Shown here in pieces: positions 38,009 through 51,809 of a DNA stretch of 64,000 nucleotides. The position numbers were made by a program, and so were the translations under genes. Under the pieces are notes generated by a model, which had not been told where the DNA came from, searched no databases, and saw nothing but the letters and a program-made list of their open reading frames with translations. Where the stretch lies: the NCBI GenBank assembly GCA_019321725.1, contig CM033106.1:29934118-29998117 (forward strand), given 5' to 3'. The first letter of the stretch is position 1, and every line of letters starts with the position of its first letter. The DNA is from Paulownia fortunei (taxonomy: Eukaryota > Streptophyta > Magnoliopsida > Lamiales > Paulowniaceae).

Positions 38009-41000
38009 TTAAAGCTTCCTTGGAGAAGGCAGGGGAGAACTCGGTGGCTTCAAGTCCTCATACCTGCTTGTCAAAACATAGATGAATTTGAATTTTTTTG
38101 TTGCTATCAGCCGAGCTATAAATGCAAAAGTAGAGTATAGTTGATTTTCCTGTCATGTGTATCCTACAATACAATGTAAAGAGGTGGGAGGTGTCGTGTA
38201 GACGTACTGCTTGCCACATTTTTTTTCGAAGAATAGAACAACAGCATAATTGTAAGCAGGAATTTACTTACATGGTGTAAGGTGAAAGGGGTCTAGCCTT
38301 TGATTCAGTATGTTGCTTAATATTTCCTGGTTTCTGATCAACTGGATTTTCAGGTTTGTTGTTTCCCGATAACGTTGGCACACTAGGAGATGGTGATGAG
38401 GGGGGCTTGAGGTCATTGTATCTGAGAAATAAAAATCACACCTAAATCAAATATTTCAACCTTGTGAAACAAATAAAATTCCAAACACAACCAAGTACTT
38501 ATGCCTAAAGGAGGAACAAAGTATAAAACAAGCACCAAATATTGTTAAATATCTGACAAACCAACAGACACAACAGAGACAATTAACAAATTCTAACATG
38601 AAGAACAGTATCATCAAAATACTGTGTGAAGTAATCTAGCACCATAATTGACAGGCTAATCATTTTCACAATGTGCAACATTGCTTATCAGTCCTTTCTC
38701 CAATATGATACTATCAATGAGCAGGACTAAAAAACATAATGAAGTTGGCTGCATGATCCATGAATTAATTATACAACAGTAGAAGAAACCAGCCTTCAAG
38801 TCATAATCATAACCATCTCTGGTCAATTTTATAGTTTAAAAGTTGTCTCAGAACTTAAATTAGAAATTACGTGAGAATCTTCAACAATCACATCTAGGTA
38901 CTTCTGGACATGTCTTTTTCTTTCCTTCATTTTATTTTATTTTATTTTTTCTATGAACTGAAAGAGAAGAACAAGGAACAAAAAGATTGTTGTAACCAGT
39001 GGTATCAAATAGTTGGAGGAAGGGTGATCAGGTTAAGCTTAGCACATGCCACTCCTTGAGGAAAAACTATTCCAAATTTTCATGTTGCTATGGATATAGA
39101 GCACTTCTACTATTAAATCCTCATCCTCAATGTTCAGAAACCTATATTTCTCTAGGATTTCCGACCTATCTTTCTGTAATATGGTTTAATGCTAACAAAG
39201 GAACAATTTTTTAATATAAACACGAGGTGTACTGTAATGCCTGAATTTGATTTGCAAATGGAAGCTGTAGATTCCAAAGCTTTAGTTGAAAAAATAACTG
39301 CTAGACTGAAATCATGAGCTAAAATGAAAAGGCATTTCCTATGCTGGCAAAAATCCAATTCTATATTATGAGGAACATGCGCAGAAGCTTGTGTGGATCT
39401 TGGTAAAAGAGATTGTGTCATAGCTGCAATAAATTGTAGATTCAAATTAAAGAGAATTTATATCAAGGCTAATTTCCTTCTTGCATTGATTCATTCTATT
39501 TTCCTGACCAAGAAGGTACTGAAGATAGAAACTAAACAGTCATGAGCATAAGTAGTCCTCCGCAGAATGATCAAACGAGTTCCAAAAGAAGCAACAGAGT
39601 ACAAATTTTCCCAGGTAGCAAGAGATCCAACCCCAGCAAACTTTTGTACTGACAGTCCTTGCACATAATTGCTTGTCATAATATTTTCCAAAGTAGAACT
39701 AGTTCGTTTGCATGTATGGAGAAATTACATAATATTTTGAAACTTAGCAGCAAACTTACGCAAGATATGGAGAGTGGTCAGAAGCTAAAGTTTTTGCCAG
39801 ATCTTTCCCGGCATCAGCACTTCCACTCTTTGCAATATCATTCCCCCCAGTAAGCTGTGATGCCACTTTTGTAGAAGTAGGGGCAATAGAAGGTTCCTCT
39901 TTGGAACCACTAGGAGTTGGAGTTGGCGAGCTAGGTGGTTTCAAGTCTTCATAACTGCCAAGCAAATCGGTGGTTCAAAAACTGATTCTCTGTCTAAGTC
40001 ACAGGACTTGCTAAACAAATACAAATAATGTAAAGGATCAAGATCCAAGCATCTGGTTACTACTTATATTAATTAAGATAAAAATATCAGCTGCTGCCCC
40101 AGGTCGCACAAGATCCAGAATGTACAGCAGCTTATGCTCAGGTTAATACCAGAGCATTGGCAAATTCTCAAACAATCCATCTTTCTCTTTTTTTTTATCC
40201 CTACTAAGAGGCTCATTGGATTTTCTGCAAATTATATATAGGATAGTGATGTTAGACTAAAAGTTCAGAGATAATTATAAGTTCCGATTCTGTGAAATAG
40301 CAAATAAGTTAACACTATGGCAAATGAGCTTACTTTATGTATGGCGACGAGGGATTTGTTTTCTTTGGTGCAGTCTGAGGAATTACATTGTCGATTGTAA
40401 TACTTGATGTCTCCAAAGAATTGACTTCAATAGACGAAGAGGTGGAACTTGTTGCAGTAGAGGTGATCTCTATCTCACTGGCTTTGGTGGCACCAGAACC
40501 AGTGCTTGGGGTAGGAGTTGGAGAAGTTGGTGGCTTTAGATCCTCATAGCTACAAGATGGGAAAATGTAAGTTAATCTCATCAAGCAATTACAATTCAAT
40601 ACACATAAGTGCACTTAACACAATATATGGGATCTTGACAACACATCATTTAAATTTCATAGGAAATTTGGAAGTGCATAGAGTAGCAGATATTTCATCT
40701 TCTGATAAGGCCAAGACTAGTGCAACTGGACAGCATTTCTCATTTCTTTCTTGCAGACATAACTCTGGTTATTTGTCCTCAAACAAACCCATCTTTCTCA
40801 TTACTTTTTTTTCTAAGACCGCTCGTTAGACTTTCTGCAATTTATACAGGATAGTGATGTTTTTAAAGTTCAGAGAAAATTATATATTCAAATTCCGTGA
40901 AATAGAAATTTAGTTAACACAATGGCAAATAAGCTTACTTTATGTATGGCGACGAGGGATTTATTTTCTTTGGTGCAGTCTGAGGAATTACATTGTCGGT

Positions 41001-41514
41001 TGAAATACTTGATGTCTCCAAAGAATTGACTTCAATAGACGAAGAGGTGGAACTTGTTGCAGTAGGGGTGATCTCTATCTCACTGGCTCTGGCGGCACCA
41101 GAACCAGTGCTTGGGGTAGGAGTTGGAGAAGTTGGTGGCTTTAGATCCTCATAGCTACAAGAAGATGGGATAATGTGCAGGAAAGCCTCGGGAAGAAATT
41201 GAAATTTTGATAAACATTAATGCAACTCACGCAATATATGGGGACAGAGGTGTTGCTGTAGGTGCATTCATTTGCTCAGGCTCTTTCTCGGTGTAAGTGC
41301 TGTCTGGAACAACAGGCTGGGATCCATCTGCATCATCTGATTCCTAGCATCCAGATTAAAATTCTAACCCAGTCACCAATTAAACAAACATGTTTCACTT
41401 GCTAAGCCCTAAACCTCCTTACTTGACAAACAAGCAAAATCCTTCAAATACGAGCAACCTAAGTAATATGCTAAATAAAATCTGAAATGCACATATTCCA
41501 CTTTCTTCTACTTT

Positions 41515-41550
<36 letters not shown>

Positions 41551-44500
41551 ATATCTAATGCTGAGCCAAAATTATTCTAACTTTTCATCTTTATGATATA
41601 ATATAACTTCATGTGGTTATTGTAAGGTTGCATTTGGATTTGAAGGAAAGATTTGGGGTGAATTTCAAATGACTCCATGTATTGATTCTCAAAAAATCAG
41701 CTCAAATAGGAGCTCGATGTTTTGAAATCTATTGTATCATATACTCAATGGATTTTTTTATTATAAATTTGAAATCCTTAGCTTCAAATTCATCAATCCA
41801 AATGGAGTCTAAGAGAATTTACATAAAACATAGTTTAGATCAAAACTGCTCTCTGTTTCTCTTCTTTCTTCTCGAACATGAGTTACCATTAGACTAAGCA
41901 TAAAGTTAGCCTGTCTCAAATCTAATTAGTCAAACATGGCTTAAATTGAACATTCCTCATTCTAATAAAACAAGAAAGAGAATTTACTGCTAAAGAGTAA
42001 AGCGAACACACCAGTCGTCCCAACATGTAAGCTGAATAAAATTTCACCAGAAAGCTCAAATAAAATATTTTAAACAGCTGTTGTGCATTTGTGCTTCTTA
42101 TTACCATTCCAAAGCAATAAGGAACAACAAATGGTAAAGCTCATTCCGTATGTCAAGGTAAAGTTCATTCCCTCAGTCCTAATGCTTCAACATTTCCAAA
42201 TTTTTGCAATTTTTTTTCTTAAAAAAAACCATTTGGGACTTCTAACCTTTTCTCTTTTTCCATATCATTTTGGCATAGTACGCAAATAAGATGACTAAAT
42301 ATCATACATGTTTGCATTTGCTTTGCCTTATGTGTAGTAATAATGATCCATTAACAGTAAAAAGGATCATGCAACAATAGATTAACCTTGGACCAGTGAA
42401 CATCATGCTTCTTTATGCAGAAAAAGAATTAAATGAAAAAAGATATGTACCACAGGATACAAGCTATCACGTTCACTGTGGCTTGATTTCTTAATGCATT
42501 TTTATTTGATTATGGCAAATTTTAAACATATTTGAATAACAATAAATACGCACCAGGATTTTAAGAAAAGTATGAAGGTGCATAACTATATCAAGGATTA
42601 TAACACCAAGTATCCTCTTTTCTTATGTTATTTCCACCTCTTCTCAAGAGTATATTATTCAACTAGTGAACTTGTTACCATTGATTCAGAAACTTTCAGC
42701 TCTAAGAATATTTTAAATAATTTTGATCTTTTTTTTCTTCAAAAGCTACTAGAAGAAATTACCTTGGGTCGGTAAACTTCCTCTCGCTGAGACGGTATCT
42801 TTTTTAGGAGCTCTTCTATAGGAGTCAAAGGAGCCGTAGTTTCTGCAATTACTTCCACGACTTTACAGTATGAAAGGTTGCGGTTTTTGGCCATGCATGC
42901 CATTAGTTCTGCTACCTGGTATTAATCAGCAGGAGTTGGTTAATTCCAATTTAAGTAATTGCAGCCCCTTATGTAGATATGGAAAAAAGCAAGTTCAAAA
43001 ATGCTTTAACCGCCAACAAGGCATGTGCATGTGAAACATTTCTAATCTATTCTGGCCTGCATTAATTTCATAATTGATCATGGACATAATAATTTGTCAT
43101 CAACTACTGGGTGACAACTCCATTCATCTTAGGCAGGTTCATCGTTGGGTTCAACCTAGACATGATACAGTTTGTTTATCTATCAAAACAAATCATGAAT
43201 GCATGGTTATTGTTTAAGTCAGCAAATTACCCACAGTATAAGTTTATTCCTTGATATTTATATGATGAACTCATAACATGTCATCCAATTATCCAGTTAA
43301 CTCCATAATAAGAGGCTTTCCAGATACTGTCTTACTGATATCCTTACTCCAGTGTTCTTCGATTCTTTTCTGTAGAGAAACTGTCAAAGATCGATCTTTT
43401 TTAAATCAGTCACATGTAATGTTTCACTTCAGAAAAACTGTTTCACTTTATAAGATCAGCTCACACAGCTTGTTTGATTAACCTGACTCTGAACCTATGA
43501 CAACTTCATGTCCTATCCACAAGCCTTGTCATTTGCTTGCGAAACTTCCTATTCATGTAAATGTCGATAGAAAAGAACCTGCAGATTTGACACTTGGCCA
43601 CCAAATAAAGTATCCTCCTCTGATAAGGTAATATTATGAGTTTCCTTGTAAGAATCAGTAGGCCGCTCCATCCCCCCAGGTCTTACTATCTGCAATAATA
43701 TTGTGAGCATGAGCAGGAAGTCACATGAAAAGAAGCACCCATCATATCTTTCTACACACTATAAGTGCAGACCAAAAACTCACAGTATAAGGAAGACCAC
43801 TGGCAAGAAGTGCTTCTTCTGCTTTCCTTTTCCAAATTAGGACTCCCCAGAACAAACTTTTGCCACAGAAGCATAGGAAAGTCAAGATTTGGAAACCAAC
43901 AGAAGATTCTCTACTTGCAAATCTCTTCTAGACAGCCAATGAGTATTGGCACTGAAAAGAAGATTATAATGAAAAAGGGAAAATTTTAGCCTTACTTCAA
44001 GATAGCAGCAGGAAATCCAACTTTGTTTGTTCCCAGAGATGTGAGCAAAATGAAGTGTTCAACTTTTGCAGAAGTTGCTGCAAAAAGATAGGCATTATTG
44101 TAGCACTTCATTATATAAAATCACAAATTTTCATCAACAAGTGTAGTAGATGTTGACCCTGAACTTATTCTGTTCCCAGCAGGTTCAAATTAATGACCTA
44201 GAATACAACTGTTCAAGCTCAAGCACATGAAAGATGCAACTTCCTGGAATCAGTCACGCCTCACCAATGATTTAAGAGATCATATCACTGATGCAAAAGG
44301 AATTACATTCTTATTTGTTCCTTCATTTTCATATCTGCATCTCGTGTATAAACATTGCTTCACAATTTGGAGAAACAAGTAGAATATAACTATATCTTGA
44401 CTCTACTGTCATGCTTTTCCCTTCATTTCATCAAAAATTCACTTTTATATCAAGCATGCAAGGTGAACTTCATAACTTTCCAGTTCTTGATTATTTTAGT

Positions 44501-46509
44501 CAATCATATTAAAGCAAAATGCAATGAAAAAACCTAAATCAGAACTTATCTTACCTGCATCAATCAGGTTTTTGGTTGCCTGGTAGTCTATTCGGTATGG
44601 TCCACTTATATCGAAAATCTCCTTCTCACTAGCACCAATGCAGCATATAACTATTGATGAATTGCCTAGTGCTGGCCCTATCAGGTCCAGTTTCTCCAGG
44701 TCACACTCCACGAGTTCAAACTTATCTGTAGCTGGGCTAAAGACCAAAAACTATAAATGATTTTCCCCACTTGCATATAGCCATGTAAAATATCAAGTCA
44801 TACAACATACACGGACGCAAACAAGATCAACCAAATAGCTATCACCGGTCACAACTTCACCATATACTGATTAGCACTCTAAAAAGCTCATAGTCTTACG
44901 TTGAGTGCCTCCTGCCACATCCTCAAGCTTCAAGTTCTGAACACTCTGTTTAGGGAGACAAACACTATCTTCGTGAATCACAGGTTTGCAAATAATATTC
45001 TTACTTTAACCATACCTAATAATTAGAACTCATACTTGCACTAGAGATTCAGCTCTCTGAATACTCCGAACACCAGCTCGAACTCTAAATCCTAATTTTA
45101 AGAGCTCCCTGCAGGAAACTACAAACTTTTAGCAACTGTGGATCAGTTAATAACTTCATAGTCCTAAAGCTTCATGTTGAGTAGAGAAGTCAAAAGCGCA
45201 CCTCACAGTTCGCGATCCAACTCTGCCAGTAGCCCCAGCAACAAACACGAGATTCCCATCCTTTTGTCCACCATCACTTGGAGTAGCATCTTGTGCCTGT
45301 GATTTGATTTTTGTGGTCCCTTACAGAAGAGCACAGAAATACAGTACATCAAATTCAGGAGATACACCATTAAGCATTAAAATTTTCAAGCTGAAAAATA
45401 ACTAGACATAGAGCAAACTCCTTTGACTCTTTGCATTTTGAGTGGATATTTGTTTTTCAGTCTATGCATTCTATCCCAATTTGGTGAAGTACTTTCCAAC
45501 ACTTCCAATGCTCCATTTCCATGGGGTTATATAAGAATGAACATAGACATGGACGACCAGGCAACATTTTCCTTTGATACAAGAGAGAGAAATTCCTCAG
45601 TGATCCTCAAAAAGAACCCCTTCAATATTCTGAGCTCAAGCTATATTTCACCAAGTTCAGATTCATGATAATTTGCAGTGAGCTTACTACCCAGAAAATG
45701 AGTATAGAAACTTCAAAATATGTGAATGCCATATGCTAACACCAGAACATAGAATTTGCTTTAAAGGGGAACTTAAAGTCACCATAACAGACACCGCATT
45801 TTCTTGTCATAAGAGATGGCAATACTTTAGCAGTGATAGGTCACTGGCTAGATAGCACCGTTTAAGACAGATTTCAGAAATTTCTCTTGTAAAGAGAAGG
45901 TTTAAAATTTTGGAAGGACATAGGGTTGACAAGAACTAAATTTAAACTACAAACGTTTTGCAAGAAACTCTGACATCATATTGTTTACATATCTATTTAG
46001 GTAGAGACTATCAATCAGCATTTCTGTATAACTAGAAGTCCAAAAATCCATTGGAAGAGCTTCGATCACATCATAACACCACATTTTTCTTGTTCTACTC
46101 AAGAAAGAAAGAATTTTAAAGAAATAACAGCAATGCAGGATTCTTTTCTCAATTCTCTTGTACTATGTCAAATTTCCAAACCAAGACAAGCCACTTCAAG
46201 AAAATCCTCGCAGAAAAAGAAAACCCGGAATTCTCATTCCTCTCCCTCCAACACAGTACCCAAAAAATAGTAAGTCAAGGAAAAAGGGTTCCGCCATAAC
46301 ACGCCAGAAATCACTAAAACACACACCATCATGAAAATACCTGATGCTTGAGCTCTCAAATCAAGAAATTTAAACCTCCTGGCATCTGGGCAGGTTCTCT
46401 TGTTACCAGGCAACTTGACAATGGTGTGCCCACATAAAAATGGCTTCTCTAACAGCACACTGCGAGGAATGCTGCTCACTGTTGGAGATTGCATGCAGCG
46501 GAGCTCCAT
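38009..46509 (-). CDS. TIC62: TIC62, FNR-tethering NAD(P)-binding plastid protein, 15 exons
   Basis: Exons (minus): 46509-46341, 45319-45202, 45108-45036, 44945-44900, 44731-44555, 44077-43996, 43856-43784, 43689-43579, 42915-42763, 41343-41231, 41154-40939, 40549-40334, 39954-39760, 38421-38272, 38063-38009; 648 aa, in phase. Ser/Arg/Lys-rich N-terminus fits a plastid transit peptide. Residues about 80-330 form an extended short-chain-dehydrogenase fold with the dinucleotide motif GATGRVG (85-91), then VRAGVRS, VECDLEKLD, YRIDYQATKNLIDA and TIVRPGGMERPTD. The tail carries five (Y)xDLKPP(S/T)SPxPxP repeats, each starting its own exon; such repeats bind ferredoxin-NADP reductase at the envelope and thylakoid. 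TIC62 is an accessory of the inner-envelope import machinery, proposed to sense redox state. Exons 11 and 12 are a tandem duplication. Exon 2 uses the acceptor TTCTGTAAG and exon 5 GCCCAG, both chosen by phase. Confidence 0.95.
40281..41165 (-). repeat. Tandem duplication of a TIC62 repeat exon
   Basis: Exons 40334-40549 and 40939-41154 are both 216 bases, 605 bases apart, and differ at six positions. Similarity continues gap-free into the intron on the low-coordinate side (40281-40333 versus 40886-40938, 9 differences in 53) and more loosely, with indels, further out. Upstream of the exons it fades after about 15 bases. Confidence 0.9.
41519..41547. repeat. (AT)n microsatellite
   Basis: About 14 AT units in the TIC62 intron between exons 9 and 10. 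Confidence 0.9.
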
Positions 46510-48042
46510 GCCGGCAGTTTCGTCAAGAATATAGTAACAATTATCTTGAAGAATTTTTTAGAGCTTCTTGTTATGGACTAGGCATATGATCCATATACAA
46601 GACATGGCACTACCTGTCCTACTTTTGGTCCCCGCAAAGCGCTAACTTGAAAGAAAATTGCGGCCACATATTTTTATGCTACCTTTTCTGTCCAAGGATG
46701 TTAGCAACTTACATAAAAAGAAAGACTGATGGGTGGTATATGGTGATCTTGATCAAGAATTACATTGGGGTATAAAAAAGAAAAGAAGTCTTCTTTGCGG
46801 CAACTAGTTTTAGTGATGAATGGCAATGGAACCTAGTTGTTTGTCTGAGGTTATAAATTCTTTGAAAATAATTGACAAAATTGGTAAGGTTAGAGCTTAT
46901 GAAGTCGTAAAGATTATTATTTTCGAAAAATAAAAGATGTTACTATTTATTTTTTGAATATATTAAATTTTTTTATTTTAATCATGTACGTAACAAGATA
47001 GTCATTATTAATTTGATGCATAAAATCTTTTATTGTGTTTTTTATCACCTTATCTTTATATATTTTTGTTTAGATGTACGTCGATTACAATTTATAAACC
47101 TAATTTCTAGCTTCATAGCTTCCGTCAATTTAAAAGTTTTGATGAATTTATCTCCAATAATATTAATTGTAGAATTGAGTTTCTTTTAAAGTATATAAAA
47201 AAATTGAAGAATTTATCTCCAACATCATTAATTATAGTTGATCATCTTTAAAAACTTTTAAATTTGATTGCATTCAATTATCTGTCATATGAACTTTCTT
47301 TCAAGAAATATATTTATCTTGACCTTTTTTTTTTTTAAATCAAGTTGCTCAAAGGGTAGAACTAATCTATTTTGGAAAACAAGATCAAGCCCCCAGCCTA
47401 TGGACTTTGGCATCCCTATTTTTCGGAAAATTCTTAGTGACTTGGGGACTCGCAAGAATGACCCCCATCAGCCTATCTTTCTGTCCACTTACATGAAAAT
47501 CCCCTTGTCGACAAGAATCCCTCCCTAACTTCTGTTCAAACTTCAACTATTTGCGCCAATTTATCGATGCAATGCTTCTGAAAGAATAATGTTGACCTTT
47601 TATGAAAGGTTTACTCTTAACAAAGGATCATGTCCGCTGTAGTAAAGCATAATTAACACATGCATTGACAGAGGCTGAACCCAGATTATCCAAGCATATT
47701 TGTCCTTTTGGAAATGAAAACATGAATCCTGGTTATACAGCACTAAAGAGCACGACATCACACTTCATATTCATCTCGGCCAACACTTTTTCATATTATC
47801 AAAGCTTAACAGGAACTAGTCGTACTTCCCTTACAAATTTTACAAACAGTCCAGGCATGCAGTCTGGGTTGGGTTAGGTGGAGAACCATCTTATTAAATG
47901 ACATTTGTAAATACAACTGCATACATTCACTGTGTTACATGGAGCAAGGCAATACGATTCCTTAATTAATCCACCAGACCTAACTATTGAGTGTATCATA
48001 TAGATTTGAGGTAATCAAGGCAACGCTGAACTAAGATGCAGT
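46510..48042. other. Intergenic: TIC62 promoter side and HDR 3' flank
   Basis: No coding exon recognised. A somewhat GC-richer patch with open frames at about 47340-47530 and 47665-47877 matches no family I know. Confidence 0.5.
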
Positions 48043-51000
48043 TTATGCCAGTTGCAATGCTTCGTCACGCTTTATGTCAAAAACCTTTACCAGGACATCT
48101 TCAACAACCTGGATAAGACCACAAAACAAATAAAAAAAGGCATAATTAGTTGCTGCATGTGTTGCGAATCAATCTATTAGGCAGCAAGATTGTGCCATTG
48201 TAGAGAAATGGCATTTGCATAATGCAGGAATATTATATGAACTTGAATGTTTAGAATTCTGAGTTGTGCTGGACAAAGTTGAACTGAAGTGAAAAACAAG
48301 AACAACTAAGCAGAATCACCTTATCAGGAGTGGATGCACCAGATGTTATGCCAATTGTGATAGGACCTTCTGGTAGCCAGTTCTCTTTCTCCACCAACTC
48401 ACCGTGCTGTATGGAATATTTAGACAATCAAAGAATGTGTACGTGACGCAGTCAATCATATGATAGAACGATTAGAAGGCACATACCATCAACTTGTAAC
48501 TAATTTTGTTTCCAGGTCCTATTCTTTTCTCACTGTCAATCCAATATGATGGAATTCCACGTTCCTCTGCAATTTCTTGTAGGTGTGAAGTGTTGCTTGA
48601 GTTCCACCCACCAACAACTAGCATGAGATCAATATGTTCATCGACCAGTTTATACATTGCATCTTGCCGTTCCTAAATATAGCAAGGGACGGTCAAATAT
48701 GAAGCAAAATGTATTGAACTGAATGACAAATAGACAACAGTTCAGCAATCGGGAAGTATTTTAATAAGAAACATAAGATACACATCCATAAACTGAAAAG
48801 TACTTCTAAATCCCCTTTGAAAAGGAGAAAAAGAAAACATACATACATATACATACAAAAATATATGTAATCGGGAGTCCCGTAACCAGGCATCAAAATA
48901 ACCAAGTGTGTAATAATAAAGACTGATTTTACAAGAGTATATTAAGGTAACAATCTTGGCAGGACAATTTGAGAAATTGAGTTTGGAGAAGAAGATTTTA
49001 CTTGAGTTGCATCGCAAATAGTGTTGAAACTTATGAAGTGGTTGCTAACATTTTCGACCCCATACTTGCGCATCATGGTTCTCTCAACTAATTTTCCTGC
49101 AGAATAAAAAACATCAGTAAGACAAGTCACATATTGCAAGCATGTACAGAAAGATGCTGTGGGATGGTCACTCTCACTCACCAATATCCTCTGTCTCTCC
49201 CTTTAACATAGTAGTTTGATTTGCAATACCAACTTTTTCAAGATCTTGGTCTGGATCAAACCCCTTGGATATTGCAAATTTGAATTTCTGCAAAAGAACA
49301 TATCACATGAAATCCCAGCATAAGTAGATACTAAAGTTAGAGTAAGATACTAAACCTACCTCCAGAAATGCCTCTTTAGTTGAGCTAGATCCATCAAGTC
49401 CACCACCCAAAATGTAATCACATACATATGTTGCCTGCAATACAGCGCTATCATTTTCATTAAAACACCAATGCTCTATTGCACAAAAAAGTTAGAATAA
49501 AGCAGAAAATTAAAAGTACCTCTTTCATGTTCTTTACAATGATATACTTCCCTGCAAAAGAAGCAGTAGCCACAGTCTCTTCATGAGAATATTTACCATG
49601 GATTATTGAAGTATACTCTCCCTTCTTGTGCTTTTCAACGGTATTCCAGACCTTTATAACAAGAACTCGTGTTGTTAAGGTGCAAGAGAATAATTACTTC
49701 TAAACGCTGTTCAGGGAAAAAGTACCTTGGATACCCATGGGCAAGTTGTATCAACTATTTGAACATTCTTTTCGCTCAAAACCAACATCTCATCTACTGC
49801 AGCTCCGAAAGCAGGCAGTACCACGACATCGCCCTTGTCAACAATATCAAATTGTTTCTTGCCGTCGTCAAGAGGAATATTTTTGACTTCCATCTCCTCA
49901 AGCCTCTGGTAAAACAAAGTTAAATAACCAAATCAATTTTGCTGATTAAAGTTTGTTTCTTCCCATAGATGATTAACCCATCAAATCAAAGAAAAGCATT
50001 CAGTACAAGCACCAAAGACCGTTTCTCAAAACAAAGACCCTCAACAATCACAACTCATACATATATGAAGGTTGCAGGTGGTTGCAGGAGATAAATGTGT
50101 ATAGACCAATGCACAGAACCATGAACATACCACTGCCATCTCTATATAATGCACTAACATGAATATATAAATTCAGGGAAAAACCAGCTGATTGACAACC
50201 TATGAAACTCATTTTATTGAACTTCACAGAAAAAACATAAATATTATGAGGTAAGGGCCAAAAACATAACATTGTATTAGTTTCTGAGCACTTGAAAGGA
50301 TAAACCATGCACAAAGGTACAGAAGACAGGTAAGAAATCGCGCCAAGAACACTTGAACAATACCAAACAGGTGAGCAAACAGCCAATCAACAATCCACCC
50401 AGAAATAGGAAAAAAAGTGGATCAGCCAAATTAGAAACAGATTAAAAAGGAAGCAAAGAACCACAATTTAGGATTCTTTCCTCCCCATCATCCGCAACAA
50501 CTAAAGTGAATTCTAAACTAAAGACATCGTAATAAGATTGCAGCAAACAAGAAACCTGATTCACAGTGGGGTTGTGAATAATTTCATTAGTGATCCAAAT
50601 CTTCTCAGTCGGAAACTGTTTTCTAGCTTCATAAGCAATCTGGACAGCCCGCTCAACCCCCCAGCAAAATCCATAAGCTTCAGCAAGCTTCACGGTAACA
50701 TTTCCCCATGTGTATTCATACCCGTTCTCCTTCAATGTCTTTATAATGTCACCTGAGATACCCAGAAACAGGCAGACATGAAAACATATCAAAAAATTAT
50801 CAAAATCCACAAAAATAATATACATATAAGTATATCAGATATTACACAGGGATACTTACAGGATACAATGTGCACAATACAAAATGAAATTTTTACAAAT
50901 AATATGTATCAAAAGTCAAAGCAGGATACGATAACACTAACAAAGTGAACCAATGTTCAAATACATATATACTTTTGCAAAATTGTGTTAAAGTTAAGGA

Positions 51001-51809
51001 CTGAGGAACTTTAATTGTAGCAATTATGAGTCTGAGGTCAAACTAGAAGAAAAATAAAAATTCAAGAAAGTACTCTCTGGATAATGAAGGTTCTATTGGG
51101 ACGCAGCTCAAACAAAAAAAATAAAAAATAAAGTAATCACTTCAAACAATGGAATTAAGTTCTAATTGATCCTCTTTTCCTTCAAAAACTTAAAAAAATT
51201 AAGAACATAAAATCACAAACAATTGTGTCAAAGCCAGGATACATACATAAGCATATATAAACAAAAGCAACGGTCAAACACATACATGATTGATCCACAA
51301 TTAGGATATCTTGATCAAGTCAATCCTAAAGAGTGAAATAGTAAACAACTTCAAGTAAGAAATTTTTTGAGACTAAGGTCAGACACTCAAATTGAAATTT
51401 ACTTCCTAGAAAACAAAAATTTTCCTCGGATGCAGAGCAAAAGTAAAGTAAGTGCTTTTCAATTTGACATTAAAGTTCCATCCGATCCTCTTCGCCGCCA
51501 AAATAATAAGAAAAGCAAAATCGCGAAAATTTCAGCGAGGCATACTTGTATACTCTTGGCTCATTTGCTCAAGAGTTTCCTCTTTATACCCAAACCCCTT
51601 GCGATTGTAATTCTTGCTCCTCGTCAAGTTGTGACGAAAAACCTTGGCGTCAAAGTCGCAGAGTCAACGGCTGCGGACGACGACGAAGCAGCTTCTCCGG
51701 AGGCGGAACATCGAAGGGAGGACGGTTTCCGTTGCCGGAACATTCTGGTCTCCGGCAAGGACAGTTCAATGCTTGTGAAAATACGACAGAATTGCAGAGA
51801 AATCGCCAT
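48043..51809 (-). CDS. HDR: 4-hydroxy-3-methylbut-2-enyl diphosphate reductase (HDR/IspH), 10 exons, frameshift in exon 1
   Basis: Exons (minus): 51809-51546, 50752-50556, 49905-49726, 49651-49520, 49434-49360, 49287-49182, 49096-49002, 48672-48487, 48406-48320, 48108-48043; about 462 aa if one base is allowed for. HDR is the last enzyme of the plastid MEP pathway: its [4Fe-4S] cluster reduces HMBPP to IPP and DMAPP. The three cluster cysteines are visible in [23 protein letters not shown] and TICDATQ; also [25 protein letters not shown] and a C-terminus ending [18 protein letters not shown] plus a Ser-rich stretch fits a plastid transit peptide. In exon 1 the frame from the ATG stops soon after AAVDSAT, while the next frame continues [19 protein letters not shown]. 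One missing T in the run opposite 51652-51654 accounts for it. Exons 2-10 are intact and in phase, so an assembly error is more likely than a dead gene. Confidence 0.92.

Noticed and set aside
47268..47877. Two plus-strand frames (86 and 70 codons)
   Set aside because: No family resemblance, no start context and no splice partners.
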